Of a stretch of DNA of 64,000 nucleotides, positions 54,619-62,647 are shown piece by piece; within the stretch, counting starts at the first letter, position 1, and every line of letters begins with the position of its first letter. The DNA lies in the NCBI RefSeq assembly GCF_042659445.1, contig NZ_JBHSSR010000001.1. The stretch is one strand, 5' to 3'. Source of the DNA: Macrococcoides epidermidis. Its GTDB lineage: Bacteria; Bacillota; Bacilli; Staphylococcales; Staphylococcaceae. Both the position numbers and the translations under genes were made by a program. The notes beneath the pieces were generated by a model that saw only the letters and a program-made list of their open reading frames with translations, did no database searches and was not told the origin of the DNA.

Positions 54619-54723
54619 ATGATATTTATTATGGCATTATCAGTAATTGCAACGGCAATTATCGGATTTTTAATTTACACAGGTACTGAAGTAGATTACG
54701 CTCCAAATCAAGAAATCGAATAA
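54619..54723 (+). CDS. 34-aa single-pass membrane protein
   Basis: A short frame with a perfect AGGAGG, nine bases before its ATG. The product is a membrane helix (about residues 2-20) followed by an acidic tail (TEVDYAPNQEIE). It lies 20 bp after mtnN and before a hairpin, so it is probably the last gene of that unit. Function unknown; too short for automatic gene finders to keep reliably. Confidence 0.6.
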   Translation: MIFIMALSVIATAIIGFLIYTGTEVDYAPNQEIE

Positions 54724-54730
54724 TACATTA

Positions 54731-54757
54731 TACCCCGATCCTTATTGGATTGGGGTT
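54731..54757 (+). terminator. Hairpin after the 34-aa gene
   Basis: A 10-bp stem (ACCCCGATCC / GGATTGGGGT, one G-U pair). The trailing sequence is only modestly T-rich, so termination may be partial. Confidence 0.5.
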
Positions 54758-54809
54758 ATTGATTGTATAAAAGGGTATAACTAAGCAATATAAAATTTAG
54801 AGGTGACTT

Positions 54810-55334
54810 ATGGGATTATTTCAAAAATATTTATTACCAAGTAAATATGCAAAGTCAATATTTGAAATCACACCAGAAGAATTATCAGGACGTGGTGTAA
54901 AGGCAATCATTACTGATTTAGATAATACGCTGGTTGGCTGGGATGTTGCTTTAGCAACACCTGAAGTAATTAACTGGTTTAACAGTATGCGTGAACACAA
55001 TATTAAAGTTACAATCGTTTCAAACAATAATCAGGCACGCGTTGCAACATTTGCGACACCATTAGAAGTAGATTATATTTTTAACGCACGCAAGCCTATG
55101 GGACAAGCTTTTAAGAAAGCTTGTGTCGCAATGGGAGTACAACCTGAAGAAACTGTAGTTATCGGTGATCAGATGATGACGGATGTGCTTGCAGCAAATT
55201 CTAATGGATTTTATTCAATAATGGTAGTACCAGTGAAATCTAATGATGAATGGAAAACACGTGTCAACAGAATGATTGAGCGTAAGTTTTTAGCATATTT
55301 TAAGAAAAAAGGTTTAATCAACTGGGAAAACTAA
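54810..55334 (+). CDS. yqeG: HAD-superfamily phosphatase YqeG
   Basis: 174 aa of HAD subfamily IIIA. Motif I DLDNTLVGWD (about residues 37-46), motif II VSNN and motif III VIGDQMMTD are present. In many Firmicutes yqeG directly precedes yqeH; here a tRNA and two membrane genes intervene. Substrate unknown, though relatives act as phosphatidylglycerophosphatases. SD GAGGTG. Confidence 0.93.
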   Translation: MGLFQKYLLPSKYAKSIFEITPEELSGRGVKAIITDLDNTLVGWDVALATPEVINWFNSMREHNIKVTIVSNNNQARVATFATPLEVDYIFNARKPMGQAFKKACVAMGVQPEETVVIGDQMMTDVLAANSNGFYSIMVVPVKSNDEWKTRVNRMIERKFLAYFKKKGLINWEN

Positions 55335-55350
55335 AATCTATTTTTACTTA

Positions 55351-55379
55351 AAGAGACAAGCACATTGTCTCTTTTTTGT
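55351..55379 (+). terminator. Intrinsic terminator after yqeG
   Basis: A perfect 9-bp stem (AAGAGACAA / TTGTCTCTT) with loop GCACA and following Ts. Confidence 0.88.
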
Positions 55380-55382
55380 TGT

Positions 55383-55404
55383 TAACCTTAAATTTACCTT
55401 AAAA
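55383..55404 (+). promoter_or_regulatory. Direct-repeat operator candidate, copy 2
   Basis: AACCTT (55384-55389) and TACCTT (55395-55400), identical over 22 bp to 32922-32943. A possible -10 TATAAA lies at 55430-55435, so the repeats end near where an activator would contact polymerase. It is 77 bp before the next start codon. Confidence 0.5.
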
Positions 55405-55480
55405 ATATCAGTTTATCCTTTTAAAACAATATAAAATGGTAAAATAGATACAATACTTCTTTATAAAGAGGAGGATTTAT

Positions 55481-55786
55481 TTGAAACTTTTTCTAATATG
55501 GTTATTTATTTTAGTGATTGTACTTACGGTTCTTTATTTTGTATTAAGTCGCCTTTATGATTATTTTAGCCATAGAGAAGTAAAAGAACAGATTGAGCAA
55601 CAAAACATTGAAAATATGCGCAAATATGAATTGAATCAGGCTGCTTTAAGAAGTAAAAAGAAGATGCTTGAAAGTGAGATATTTGCAAAGACCGGTATGA
55701 TTAGTGACATTGCAGAAATTAAATATTTAGAGAAGGAGCTGGAAGAAGTTAATGAACTCATCGACAGAATCAGTAAAGACGATTAA
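55481..55786 (+). CDS. Membrane-anchored coiled-coil protein, unknown function
   Basis: 101 aa. One N-terminal membrane helix (about residues 3-23) is followed by charged, heptad-rich sequence (about 32-100) that should form a coiled coil in the cytosol. I do not recognise a family. TTG start at 55481 with GAGGAGG. Its last 35 bases overlap the SPFH gene, which suggests the two act together in the membrane. Confidence 0.7.
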   Translation: MKLFLIWLFILVIVLTVLYFVLSRLYDYFSHREVKEQIEQQNIENMRKYELNQAALRSKKKMLESEIFAKTGMISDIAEIKYLEKELEEVNELIDRISKDD

Positions 55787-56600
55787 ACCTAAAAATCGTA
55801 AACCAATCAATAGAAAATCATTCTTAATCACATCTATGCTTGGGCTATTATTATTGTTAGGTATTATGTTAGCATTTATGTCTATAGAAAAGGTACCTCA
55901 AGGATACCAAGCGGTCATCTATTCAGTCAGCGGTGTTAAAGAAGAGACGAAACCTGCCGGGTGGCACTTTATTTTTCCATTAGATAAAGCTGTACATTAC
56001 CCAATTCGTACGCAGACGAAAGAATACACAGATTTAAATGTTGCCACTAGTGATGGTAAAAATTTAAATATGGATATTAGTGTGAACTATCATGTGGATC
56101 CTACAAAAGTTGTGAAGATCTTTAATAAATTTGGTAATGCAGATATTACTGGACTTGAAAATGGATTTCTTCGAACACGAGTACTAGATGGATTACGTCA
56201 ATCTGTTGCGAAATTCTCGGTGATTGAAACATTCGGTGTTAAAACGGGTGAAATTAAGAAGAATACTTTAGAACAGTTACAGCAAAACTTAACAGATCAA
56301 GGGTTTATTGTAGAAGATATAGCGATTTCCAGCCCAAAAGCTGATAAAGCAACACAAGCTGCAATTGACGAACGTGTAAAAGCAAATCAAGAATTAGAAA
56401 GAGCAAAGACAGATAGAGCAATTGCGGAACAAAATGCCAAGAAGAAACAAATTGAGGCAGAAGGTCAGGCAAAAGCGAATGCTATTTTAGAAAAATCATT
56501 GACAGATAAAATTATTCGTAAACAGATGATCGATAAATGGGACGGTAAGCAACCCATTACGATAGGTGGGGAAGGCGTTATCGTTGATTTGAATAAGTAG
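55752..56600 (+). CDS. Prohibitin/SPFH-domain membrane protein
   Basis: 282 aa. An N-terminal membrane helix (about residues 24-43), an SPFH/band 7 domain (about 48-215, starting VPQGYQAVIYSVSG) and a helical, charged region (about 200-255) make a prohibitin-like protein. Such proteins form large rings and organise membrane domains or protect proteases. It overlaps the coiled-coil gene and shares its upstream direct repeats. Exact role unknown. Confidence 0.87.
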   Translation: MNSSTESVKTIKPKNRKPINRKSFLITSMLGLLLLLGIMLAFMSIEKVPQGYQAVIYSVSGVKEETKPAGWHFIFPLDKAVHYPIRTQTKEYTDLNVATSDGKNLNMDISVNYHVDPTKVVKIFNKFGNADITGLENGFLRTRVLDGLRQSVAKFSVIETFGVKTGEIKKNTLEQLQQNLTDQGFIVEDIAISSPKADKATQAAIDERVKANQELERAKTDRAIAEQNAKKKQIEAEGQAKANAILEKSLTDKIIRKQMIDKWDGKQPITIGGEGVIVDLNK

Positions 56601-56607
56601 TTATTTC

Positions 56608-56635
56608 GAGTTCGGGAATTTCCTGAACTCTTAAT
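56608..56635 (+). terminator. Probable terminator after the SPFH gene
   Basis: A 9-bp stem (GAGTTCGGG / CCTGAACTC, one G-U pair) with loop AATTT and a weak T-rich tail. Confidence 0.6.
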
Positions 56636-56678
56636 TTGTATTAAATATACTAAAATCAACACATAAGTTTATTTATTC

Positions 56679-56707
56679 TTTACAAAAATGATAATATTCG
56701 TTATTAT
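56679..56707 (+). promoter_or_regulatory. Promoter of tRNA-Gly
   Basis: TTTACA (56679-56684), a 17-bp spacer and TATTAT (56702-56707), 21 bp before the mature tRNA 5' end. Confidence 0.6.
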
Positions 56708-56728
56708 ATTTATACCAATTTAATATAT

Positions 56729-56799
56729 GCGGGTGTAGTTTAGTGGTAAAACCTCAGCCTTCCAAGCTGATGTTGTCGGTTCGATTCCGATCACCCGCT
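56729..56799 (+). tRNA. tRNA-Gly(TCC)
   Basis: A 71-nt cloverleaf: acceptor GCGGGTG/CACCCGC, D arm with TAGTTTAGTGGTAAAAC, anticodon stem TCAGC/GCTGA around loop CTTCCAA (anticodon TCC, 56761-56763), T arm with GGTTCGATTCC. Discriminator T73 fits glycine. CCA is not encoded. It is a single tRNA outside the rRNA clusters. Confidence 0.96.
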
Positions 56800-56805
56800 T
56801 AATCT

Positions 56806-56839
56806 GGGTCGTGCATACTCGCACAACCCTTTTATTTTG
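56806..56839 (+). terminator. Terminator after tRNA-Gly
   Basis: A stem GGGT-GTGC / GCAC-ACCC with one internal mismatch and a T-rich tail. Confidence 0.75.
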
Positions 56840-56910
56840 TCTTACAATACTTAGTAGGCGTTATGTGCTAAAATAAATATATTGATAAATATTTTCAGGA
56901 GGAACATTAT

Positions 56911-58008
56911 TTGAGTAATGAAATGAAATGTATTGGTTGTGGTGCAATCTTGCAATCAACAGACCAATCAAAGCCAGGCTACGTTCCAAATTCAAGTTTG
57001 AATAAAGAGGATGTCATTTGTAAACGTTGCTTTAGATTAAAACACTATAATGAGATACAGGATGTGCATTTAACAAGTGATGATTTCTTAACCATGCTAA
57101 ATGCTTTAAGTGATAAAGATGGTATTATCGTTAATGTGATCGATGTATTTGATTTTCAGGGGTCATGGATCAATGGTTTAAAGCGAATCGTTGGAAATAA
57201 AAAGGTCATAATTGCGGCAAATAAAATGGACTTATTACCGAAATTAATTAATAAACGTCGTGTGAAACTATGGATCGAAAAACAGGCGAAAGATTTAGGG
57301 ATGAAAGCTGATGATGTCGTACTCATATCTGCACAAAAGAATCATGGTATTGATGAATTATTGGAATCAATTGAAACACACCGTGGGGGAAAAGATGTTT
57401 ATGTGGTTGGGACGACAAATGTCGGTAAATCAACTTTAATCAATAAGTTAATTGAAACAAGCGTCGGTGAAAAGAATGTCATTACGACCTCTCATTTTCC
57501 TGGTACAACGTTAGATTTAATTGATATTCCTTTAGATGAACATTCATTTATGTATGATACACCTGGTATTATCCAGGCACATCAAATGACACATTATGTA
57601 AGTGATAAAGAATTAAAAATCATAATGCCGAAGGATGAAATTAAACCACGTAACTTCCAATTGAACGAAGGTCAAACATTATTTTTAGGTGGTCTTGTAC
57701 GTGTTGATTACTTAACAGGTGGTCGTAGAAGCTTAAACTGTTTTGTTTCTAATATGCTTAATATACATCGAACGAAGCAGGAGAATGCTGAATCGCTTTG
57801 GCACCGCCAAATAGGGGAGTTACTAACACCACCAGGAACAAAAGATTTTGATTTTGATAATGTCAAAAGAACTACACTATCGATTAAAGAAGATAAACAA
57901 GATATTATTATTTCTGGTCTAGGGTTTATAACTGTAGAAAAAGGTGCAGTTATAGATGTATATGCACCGAAACAAGTCGATGTATATTTAAGGTCAAGTA
58001 TTCTATAA
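56911..58008 (+). CDS. yqeH: Ribosome biogenesis GTPase YqeH
   Basis: 365 aa, circularly permuted GTPase needed for 30S assembly. An N-terminal treble-clef zinc finger (CIGCGA ... CKRCFRLKHYNE) is followed by G4 (AANKMDLL, about residues 109-116) ahead of G1 (GTTNVGKST, about 167-175) and G3 (DTPG), the order that defines the permuted family. TTG start at 56911 with AGGAGGA. First gene of a seven-gene assembly/NAD/ribosome cluster. Confidence 0.96.
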   Translation: MSNEMKCIGCGAILQSTDQSKPGYVPNSSLNKEDVICKRCFRLKHYNEIQDVHLTSDDFLTMLNALSDKDGIIVNVIDVFDFQGSWINGLKRIVGNKKVIIAANKMDLLPKLINKRRVKLWIEKQAKDLGMKADDVVLISAQKNHGIDELLESIETHRGGKDVYVVGTTNVGKSTLINKLIETSVGEKNVITTSHFPGTTLDLIDIPLDEHSFMYDTPGIIQAHQMTHYVSDKELKIIMPKDEIKPRNFQLNEGQTLFLGGLVRVDYLTGGRRSLNCFVSNMLNIHRTKQENAESLWHRQIGELLTPPGTKDFDFDNVKRTTLSIKEDKQDIIISGLGFITVEKGAVIDVYAPKQVDVYLRSSIL

Positions 58009-58021
58009 AGTAGGTGGCGAA

Positions 58022-58825
58022 ATGAATTTTGCAGTCATTGGCCATCCCATTCGACATTCGTTATCTCCAGTGATGCATCATGCAAATTTTAAAGCTTTAG
58101 GAAGAAATGATGAATATAGTGCATTAGACATCGATCCGAAACATTTTCATCATATCAAAGATGTCATTGCGCAAAAGAATATAGATGGTTTTAATGTTAC
58201 GATTCCATTTAAAGTTGATATTATGGCTTATTGTGATGAAATAGATATTGCTGCTAAAATGAATGGTGCAGTCAACACGGTTCATATTAAGAATGGCAAA
58301 TGGATTGGATATAATACGGATGGATTAGGGTATTTATCAAGTATAAATCATGTTCTAAAAGAAGATATGAACATATTAATTTTAGGAGCCGGTGGTGCGA
58401 GTAGAGCGATTAGTTATACAATGATGCAAAAACATCGTGTTACGGTTGCTAACCGTACTTTAAAACGTATTGAAACGTGGCCTTTCAAAGTTAATGGTGT
58501 GACATATGATAAGCTAAATGACCTTTCAGTATACGATTTAGTCATCAATACAACACCTGTCGGAATGACAGGATTTGATGAGATGTCGTTGATTCGATGC
58601 CATGATTTAAAAAAATCGTGTGTAGTAAGTGATATTATTTATACACCGGAAAAAACAGCATTTTTAAAGGAAGCAGAATCAAACAATTTAAAAATAATAA
58701 ATGGATTAGGTATGTTTGTGATGCAAGGGGCTAAAAGCTTTGAGTTATGGACGGGGCTAAAAGCTGATTCTCACGCAATGAGTGAAGCAGTGCAAACAAC
58801 CTTGAAAGGAAGAAATAAATGTTAA
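58022..58825 (+). CDS. aroE: Shikimate dehydrogenase
   Basis: 267 aa NADP-dependent enzyme of aromatic amino acid synthesis. The shikimate site (HPIRHSLSPVMH; NVTIPFK with the catalytic Lys), NTDGLGYLSS and the Rossmann loop LGAGGASRAI are intact. SD TAGGTGG, ATG 58022. Overlaps yhbY by seven bases. Confidence 0.96.
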   Translation: MNFAVIGHPIRHSLSPVMHHANFKALGRNDEYSALDIDPKHFHHIKDVIAQKNIDGFNVTIPFKVDIMAYCDEIDIAAKMNGAVNTVHIKNGKWIGYNTDGLGYLSSINHVLKEDMNILILGAGGASRAISYTMMQKHRVTVANRTLKRIETWPFKVNGVTYDKLNDLSVYDLVINTTPVGMTGFDEMSLIRCHDLKKSCVVSDIIYTPEKTAFLKEAESNNLKIINGLGMFVMQGAKSFELWTGLKADSHAMSEAVQTTLKGRNKC

Positions 58826-59112
58826 CAGGAAAACAAAAAAGATTTTTACGAGCAGAAGCACACCATCTTGATCCGATCTTTCAAATAGGAAAAGGTGGTA
58901 TCAGTGATAATTTAATTGAACAGCTCAATGATGTACTTGAAAAAAGAGAACTAATCAAAGTAAGTGTGTTACAAAATAATGATGATGACAAACAAGAACT
59001 TGCTGAAACAATTGCGCGACGTGTATATGGTGAACTTGTACAGGTTATTGGTTCAACAATTATTTTATATAAACCATCAGTAAATAATAAGAAGATTGAA
59101 TTACCACGATGA
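58819..59112 (+). CDS. yhbY: CRM-domain RNA-binding protein YhbY
   Basis: 97 aa single CRM domain (LTGKQKRFLRAEAHHLDPIFQIGKGG region; the GKGG turn is at about residues 24-27). It associates with pre-50S particles in E. coli. Start overlaps aroE, stop overlaps nadD. Confidence 0.94.
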   Translation: MLTGKQKRFLRAEAHHLDPIFQIGKGGISDNLIEQLNDVLEKRELIKVSVLQNNDDDKQELAETIARRVYGELVQVIGSTIILYKPSVNNKKIELPR

Positions 59113-59684
59113 AAATCATTGTTTATGGGGGTTCATTTGATCCGGTTCACATCGGACATTTAACTGTGGCAAATGAAGTGTTTCATCAGGAGCAGCCAGA
59201 TATGTTCTTATTCATACCTACAGGACATAGCCCTTTAAAGAAAAGTGGTGCACATACAAGTAATAATGCGCGTATTTCGATGCTGAAACTAGCGATTGAT
59301 TACTTAGGTTTTGGAGAAATTGATACTGTAGAGATGCACCGCAAAGGTAAAAGCTATACGTATGACACAATGCGATATTTGCAGGATAAATATCCAGGTG
59401 CAGACATATCGGTCATAATTGGTACAGATCAGTATATATCTATAGCACAATGGTATGAAATTGAAAAACTAAAAGAAATGGTTCGGTTTATTGTGGTTAA
59501 CCGAGATATAGATACGCAGGAATTGCCTGAACCATTTATAGCGTTTAATATACCAAGAATGGATATTAGTTCTACAATGATTCGTAATCGAATTGCTCAG
59601 CGCAAGACAATCCGTTGTTTTGTAATAGATACGATTGAGCGATTGATCAGAAAGGAACATCTATATGAAGCAGAAGAAAGCTAA
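59109..59684 (+). CDS. nadD: Nicotinate-mononucleotide adenylyltransferase
   Basis: 191 aa. It makes deamido-NAD from NaMN and ATP. The nucleotidyltransferase motif GGSFDPVHIGHL (about residues 8-19) and ISSTMIRNRI (about 154-163) are clear. ATGA overlap with yhbY; yqeK starts 20 bp before its end. Confidence 0.96.
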   Translation: MKIIVYGGSFDPVHIGHLTVANEVFHQEQPDMFLFIPTGHSPLKKSGAHTSNNARISMLKLAIDYLGFGEIDTVEMHRKGKSYTYDTMRYLQDKYPGADISVIIGTDQYISIAQWYEIEKLKEMVRFIVVNRDIDTQELPEPFIAFNIPRMDISSTMIRNRIAQRKTIRCFVIDTIERLIRKEHLYEAEES

Positions 59685-60228
59685 AAAGCTTGTTGAAGAG
59701 AAATTACCTAAGAAAAGATATGAGCACTCAATTCGCGTTGCAGAAACAGCTTTAAAAATGGCTGACATTTTTGATGGTGATCAGGATATTGTTGAAATGG
59801 CTGGTATTTTGCATGACTATGCGAAATACGATGAGTTAAGTAAGTTATATCAGGCAGTTACGAAATATAATCTCGATAATGATTTATTGTCATATAACTC
59901 AGAAATATTACATGGTCCGGTAGCCGCTGCATACATGATGGATAAACATGAGATAGATTCAGAGATATATAACGCGATTTATTATCATACTACAGGACGC
60001 GCCGGAATGGGTTTAAACGAAAAAATTATCTTTATTAGTGATTATATTGAACCAGGACGTACACAACCTGGTGTTGATGATATTCGCAAGATTGTATTTG
60101 AAGAAAAGAATTTAGATAAAGCAATTTATGAAATTTCTAAACGTACTGCATTATATTTAATCGAAAATGATAAACCGATATATTCTAAAACGATAGAGTG
60201 TTTAAATTATTATAATTTACAGAAGTAA
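59665..60228 (+). CDS. yqeK: HD-domain hydrolase YqeK (Ap4A hydrolase type)
   Basis: 187 aa. HD metal-binding motifs HSIRVAETAL (about residues 21-30) and ILHDYAKY (about 48-55), and HGPVAA (about 83-88) match YqeK, a symmetrical diadenosine-tetraphosphatase. The overlap with nadD suggests linked nucleotide metabolism. Confidence 0.92.
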   Translation: MKQKKAKKLVEEKLPKKRYEHSIRVAETALKMADIFDGDQDIVEMAGILHDYAKYDELSKLYQAVTKYNLDNDLLSYNSEILHGPVAAAYMMDKHEIDSEIYNAIYYHTTGRAGMGLNEKIIFISDYIEPGRTQPGVDDIRKIVFEEKNLDKAIYEISKRTALYLIENDKPIYSKTIECLNYYNLQK

Positions 60229-60246
60229 AAGAAAAGGAATGATTGA

Positions 60247-60600
60247 ATGAAAAAAGAAGCATTATTGGAACTTGCGTTTAACGCTTGCGATAACAAAAGA
60301 GCAGAAGATATTATAGGAATAAATGTAGCAAATGTTACAGGTATTACGGACTATTTCGTAATTTGTGAAGGGAATAGTGACCGTCAAGTACAGGCAATCG
60401 CACGTGAAGTAAAAGATGAAGCACAAAAACATGGTATCGAAGTAAATCGACTTGAAGGTTTTAATGAAGCTCGCTGGATTTTAGTGGATCTAGGCGATGT
60501 TGTAGTACACGTATTTCATCACGAAGAACGTGACTATTATAACTTAGAGAAGTTATATCGTGATCAGGAAATTATCGAGTATATGCCGGAGCAAGTTTAA
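60247..60600 (+). CDS. rsfS: Ribosome silencing factor RsfS
   Basis: 117 aa. It binds L14 and blocks subunit joining in starvation. The blocks ITDYFVICEGNSDRQVQAIA and WILVDLGDVVVHVFH are characteristic. SD AAAGGAATG. Confidence 0.95.
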   Translation: MKKEALLELAFNACDNKRAEDIIGINVANVTGITDYFVICEGNSDRQVQAIAREVKDEAQKHGIEVNRLEGFNEARWILVDLGDVVVHVFHHEERDYYNLEKLYRDQEIIEYMPEQV

Positions 60601-61340
60601 TGTCTTACGGTCAATTTGCATCAATTTATGATCAGTTTATGTATGATCAGCCATATGATAGATGGCTTGAAGTGATAAGACCATATTTGAAAGAAAATAT
60701 GTTAGATTTAGCAACAGGCACGGGTGCTTTACTTGATTTAATGCCACACAATGTTAAAGTGACAGGTGTTGATTTGAGTGAAGAGATGTTAGCGATTGCT
60801 GCATCAAAACGTAGTGATGTGACCCTTATTGCTCAAGATATGACAAAACTAGAACTCAATCAAAAATTTCAATTAATTACTTGTCTATGTGACAGTTTAA
60901 ATTATTTAGCTGAACCAGAAGATGTACAGAAAACGTTTCAAAGTGTTTCAGATCATCTGGAGGATGATGGTATCTTTATTTTTGACGTTCATAGTACAGC
61001 TAAATTTGAAACATATTTTGATAACCAGACTTATAGTGATGAACTTGATAAGATGTTATATATTTGGCATGCTATTCAAGGTGAGGTACCGTTTTCTGTT
61101 TATCATGATCTGACATTCTTTATCAAAGATAATGAGCAAGATATTTATCATCGTTTTGATGAACAGCATTATCAGAGAACTTATGAAATTGATGAATATA
61201 AAGTGATGCTAGGACAGATTGGTTTTGAGATTATCACTATATTTGCAGATTTTGATCCTGATTTTATTGTGGATACAAATGAAGATGCATATTTTGATCG
61301 TGTATTTTTTGTCGTAAGGAAGAAAGAAAAAATAAAATAA
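60600..61340 (+). CDS. yqeM: Class I SAM-dependent methyltransferase (YqeM)
   Basis: 246 aa. Motif I MLDLATGTGALLDLM (about residues 34-48), VTGVDLSEEML and CLCDSLNYL mark the small-molecule type methyltransferases that follow rsfS in Bacillales. Substrate unknown. TAATG overlap with rsfS. Confidence 0.88.
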   Translation: MSYGQFASIYDQFMYDQPYDRWLEVIRPYLKENMLDLATGTGALLDLMPHNVKVTGVDLSEEMLAIAASKRSDVTLIAQDMTKLELNQKFQLITCLCDSLNYLAEPEDVQKTFQSVSDHLEDDGIFIFDVHSTAKFETYFDNQTYSDELDKMLYIWHAIQGEVPFSVYHDLTFFIKDNEQDIYHRFDEQHYQRTYEIDEYKVMLGQIGFEIITIFADFDPDFIVDTNEDAYFDRVFFVVRKKEKIK

Positions 61341-61373
61341 TATTTAATTTATGACAAATAAAATATTTTTAAG

Positions 61374-61407
61374 CACTTCTACAGATAATAATGTGGAGGT
61401 GTTTTTT
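61374..61407 (+). terminator. Terminator-like hairpin overlapping the comEA SD
   Basis: CACTTCTAC (61374-61382) pairs with GTGGAGGTG (61393-61401), nine pairs with two G-U, and six Ts follow directly. The 3' arm contains the comEA SD, so the hairpin could both stop transcription and hide the ribosome site. Confidence 0.6.
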
Positions 61408-62091
61408 ATGTATTTAGAATTGATAAAAACATGGATAGACAAAAATAAGATGTCCAGTCTGTTTATAGGAATTATTATCATGCTTAGTGGAGTAGTCATC
61501 TTTCAAAATTACGACCAATCAAAGAATATTCAGGAGGATACTTCGCTAAGTCAGTTAGCACAAATGGATGCTAAAGAAACAAAAACTTCTTTAATACCTG
61601 TAGACCAGCAATCTCAATTGACGAGTGATAAGCAGCAAGTTGTAACGGAATTGAAAGTAGATATCAAAGGTGCCGTGAAATTCAGTGGTGTATATCCTGC
61701 CAAATCCAATCAAGTGGTCAATGATATTGTTAAACTAGCAGTACCCCTTAAAAATGCTGACCTTGATGCGGTCAATCTCGCTGCACCTGTTAAAGATGCG
61801 ATGGTCGTCTATGTTCCATTTAAAGGTGAAGTGAAGCAGGATAAGTTTTCGATGTATCAACAAGCAGGAACACATGATAGTAATGATCTAACTGATAAAA
61901 AAGTAATTAATATAAACACGTCTGAACAAAGCGCTTTAGAAGAAATTCCTGGAATCGGGCCGAAAAAAGCTCAAGAAATTATTCAGTATCGCGAAACAAA
62001 TGGAGGGTTTAAATCAATAGAAGAAATTAAAGAGATAAAAGGGATAGGGGATAAAACGTTTGAAAATTTAAAGGAATATATATCTATTTAA
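61408..62091 (+). CDS. comEA: Competence DNA receptor ComEA
   Basis: 227 aa. One N-terminal membrane helix (about residues 16-33), an SLBB-like domain (VDIKGAVKFSGVYPAK, about 87-102) and a C-terminal double helix-hairpin-helix (IPGIGPKKAQEII, IKGIGDKTFENL) that binds double-stranded DNA outside the membrane. ATG 61408 with GGAGGTG; an ATG at 61351 would add 19 residues and is rejected. First gene of the comE cluster. Confidence 0.93.
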   Translation: MYLELIKTWIDKNKMSSLFIGIIIMLSGVVIFQNYDQSKNIQEDTSLSQLAQMDAKETKTSLIPVDQQSQLTSDKQQVVTELKVDIKGAVKFSGVYPAKSNQVVNDIVKLAVPLKNADLDAVNLAAPVKDAMVVYVPFKGEVKQDKFSMYQQAGTHDSNDLTDKKVININTSEQSALEEIPGIGPKKAQEIIQYRETNGGFKSIEEIKEIKGIGDKTFENLKEYISI

Positions 62092-62170
62092 ATGTCTGTA
62101 CGTATCTAGATCACCTTGAATAAAATATGAATAAATATTACAATGAGTTCAAAAAGACATAGGTGATGTT

Positions 62171-62632
62171 ATGGAAAGAATTCAATGGAAAGAATATTTT
62201 ATGGCACAATCACAATTATTAGCATTACGCTCAACGTGTACACGTTTAAGCGTTGGAGCAACAATCGTAAAAGATAATCGAATAATTGCAGGTGGATATA
62301 ATGGTTCTGTATCTGGTGAAGTACATTGTATAGATGAAGGATGTTACATAGAGAATGGCCATTGTATTCGTACAATTCATGCTGAAATGAATGCGCTATT
62401 ACAATGTTCAAAAATGGGTGTATCAACTGAAGGTGCGGATATATATGTGACACACTTCCCGTGTATTCATTGCACGAAATCAATTATTCAGGCAGGTATA
62501 AAGAAAATATATTATGCGAATGATTATAAGAATCATCCTTATGCAATTGAGCTGTTAAAAAAGGCTAATATTGATACTGAAAAAATTGAATTCAATCCTA
62601 AACATGTAGCAGGCTATTTTGAACAAATGTAA
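62171..62632 (+). CDS. comEB: ComEB, dCMP deaminase-like protein
   Basis: 153 aa. Zinc-dependent deaminase motifs HAEMNALLQ (about residues 70-78) and PCIHCTKSI (about 97-105) are intact. It stands between comEA and comEC as in B. subtilis, though it is not needed for competence there and probably serves pyrimidine deoxynucleotide supply. SD AGGTGATG. Confidence 0.93.
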   Translation: MERIQWKEYFMAQSQLLALRSTCTRLSVGATIVKDNRIIAGGYNGSVSGEVHCIDEGCYIENGHCIRTIHAEMNALLQCSKMGVSTEGADIYVTHFPCIHCTKSIIQAGIKKIYYANDYKNHPYAIELLKKANIDTEKIEFNPKHVAGYFEQM

Positions 62633-62647
62633 AGATAGGAGGTAGTC

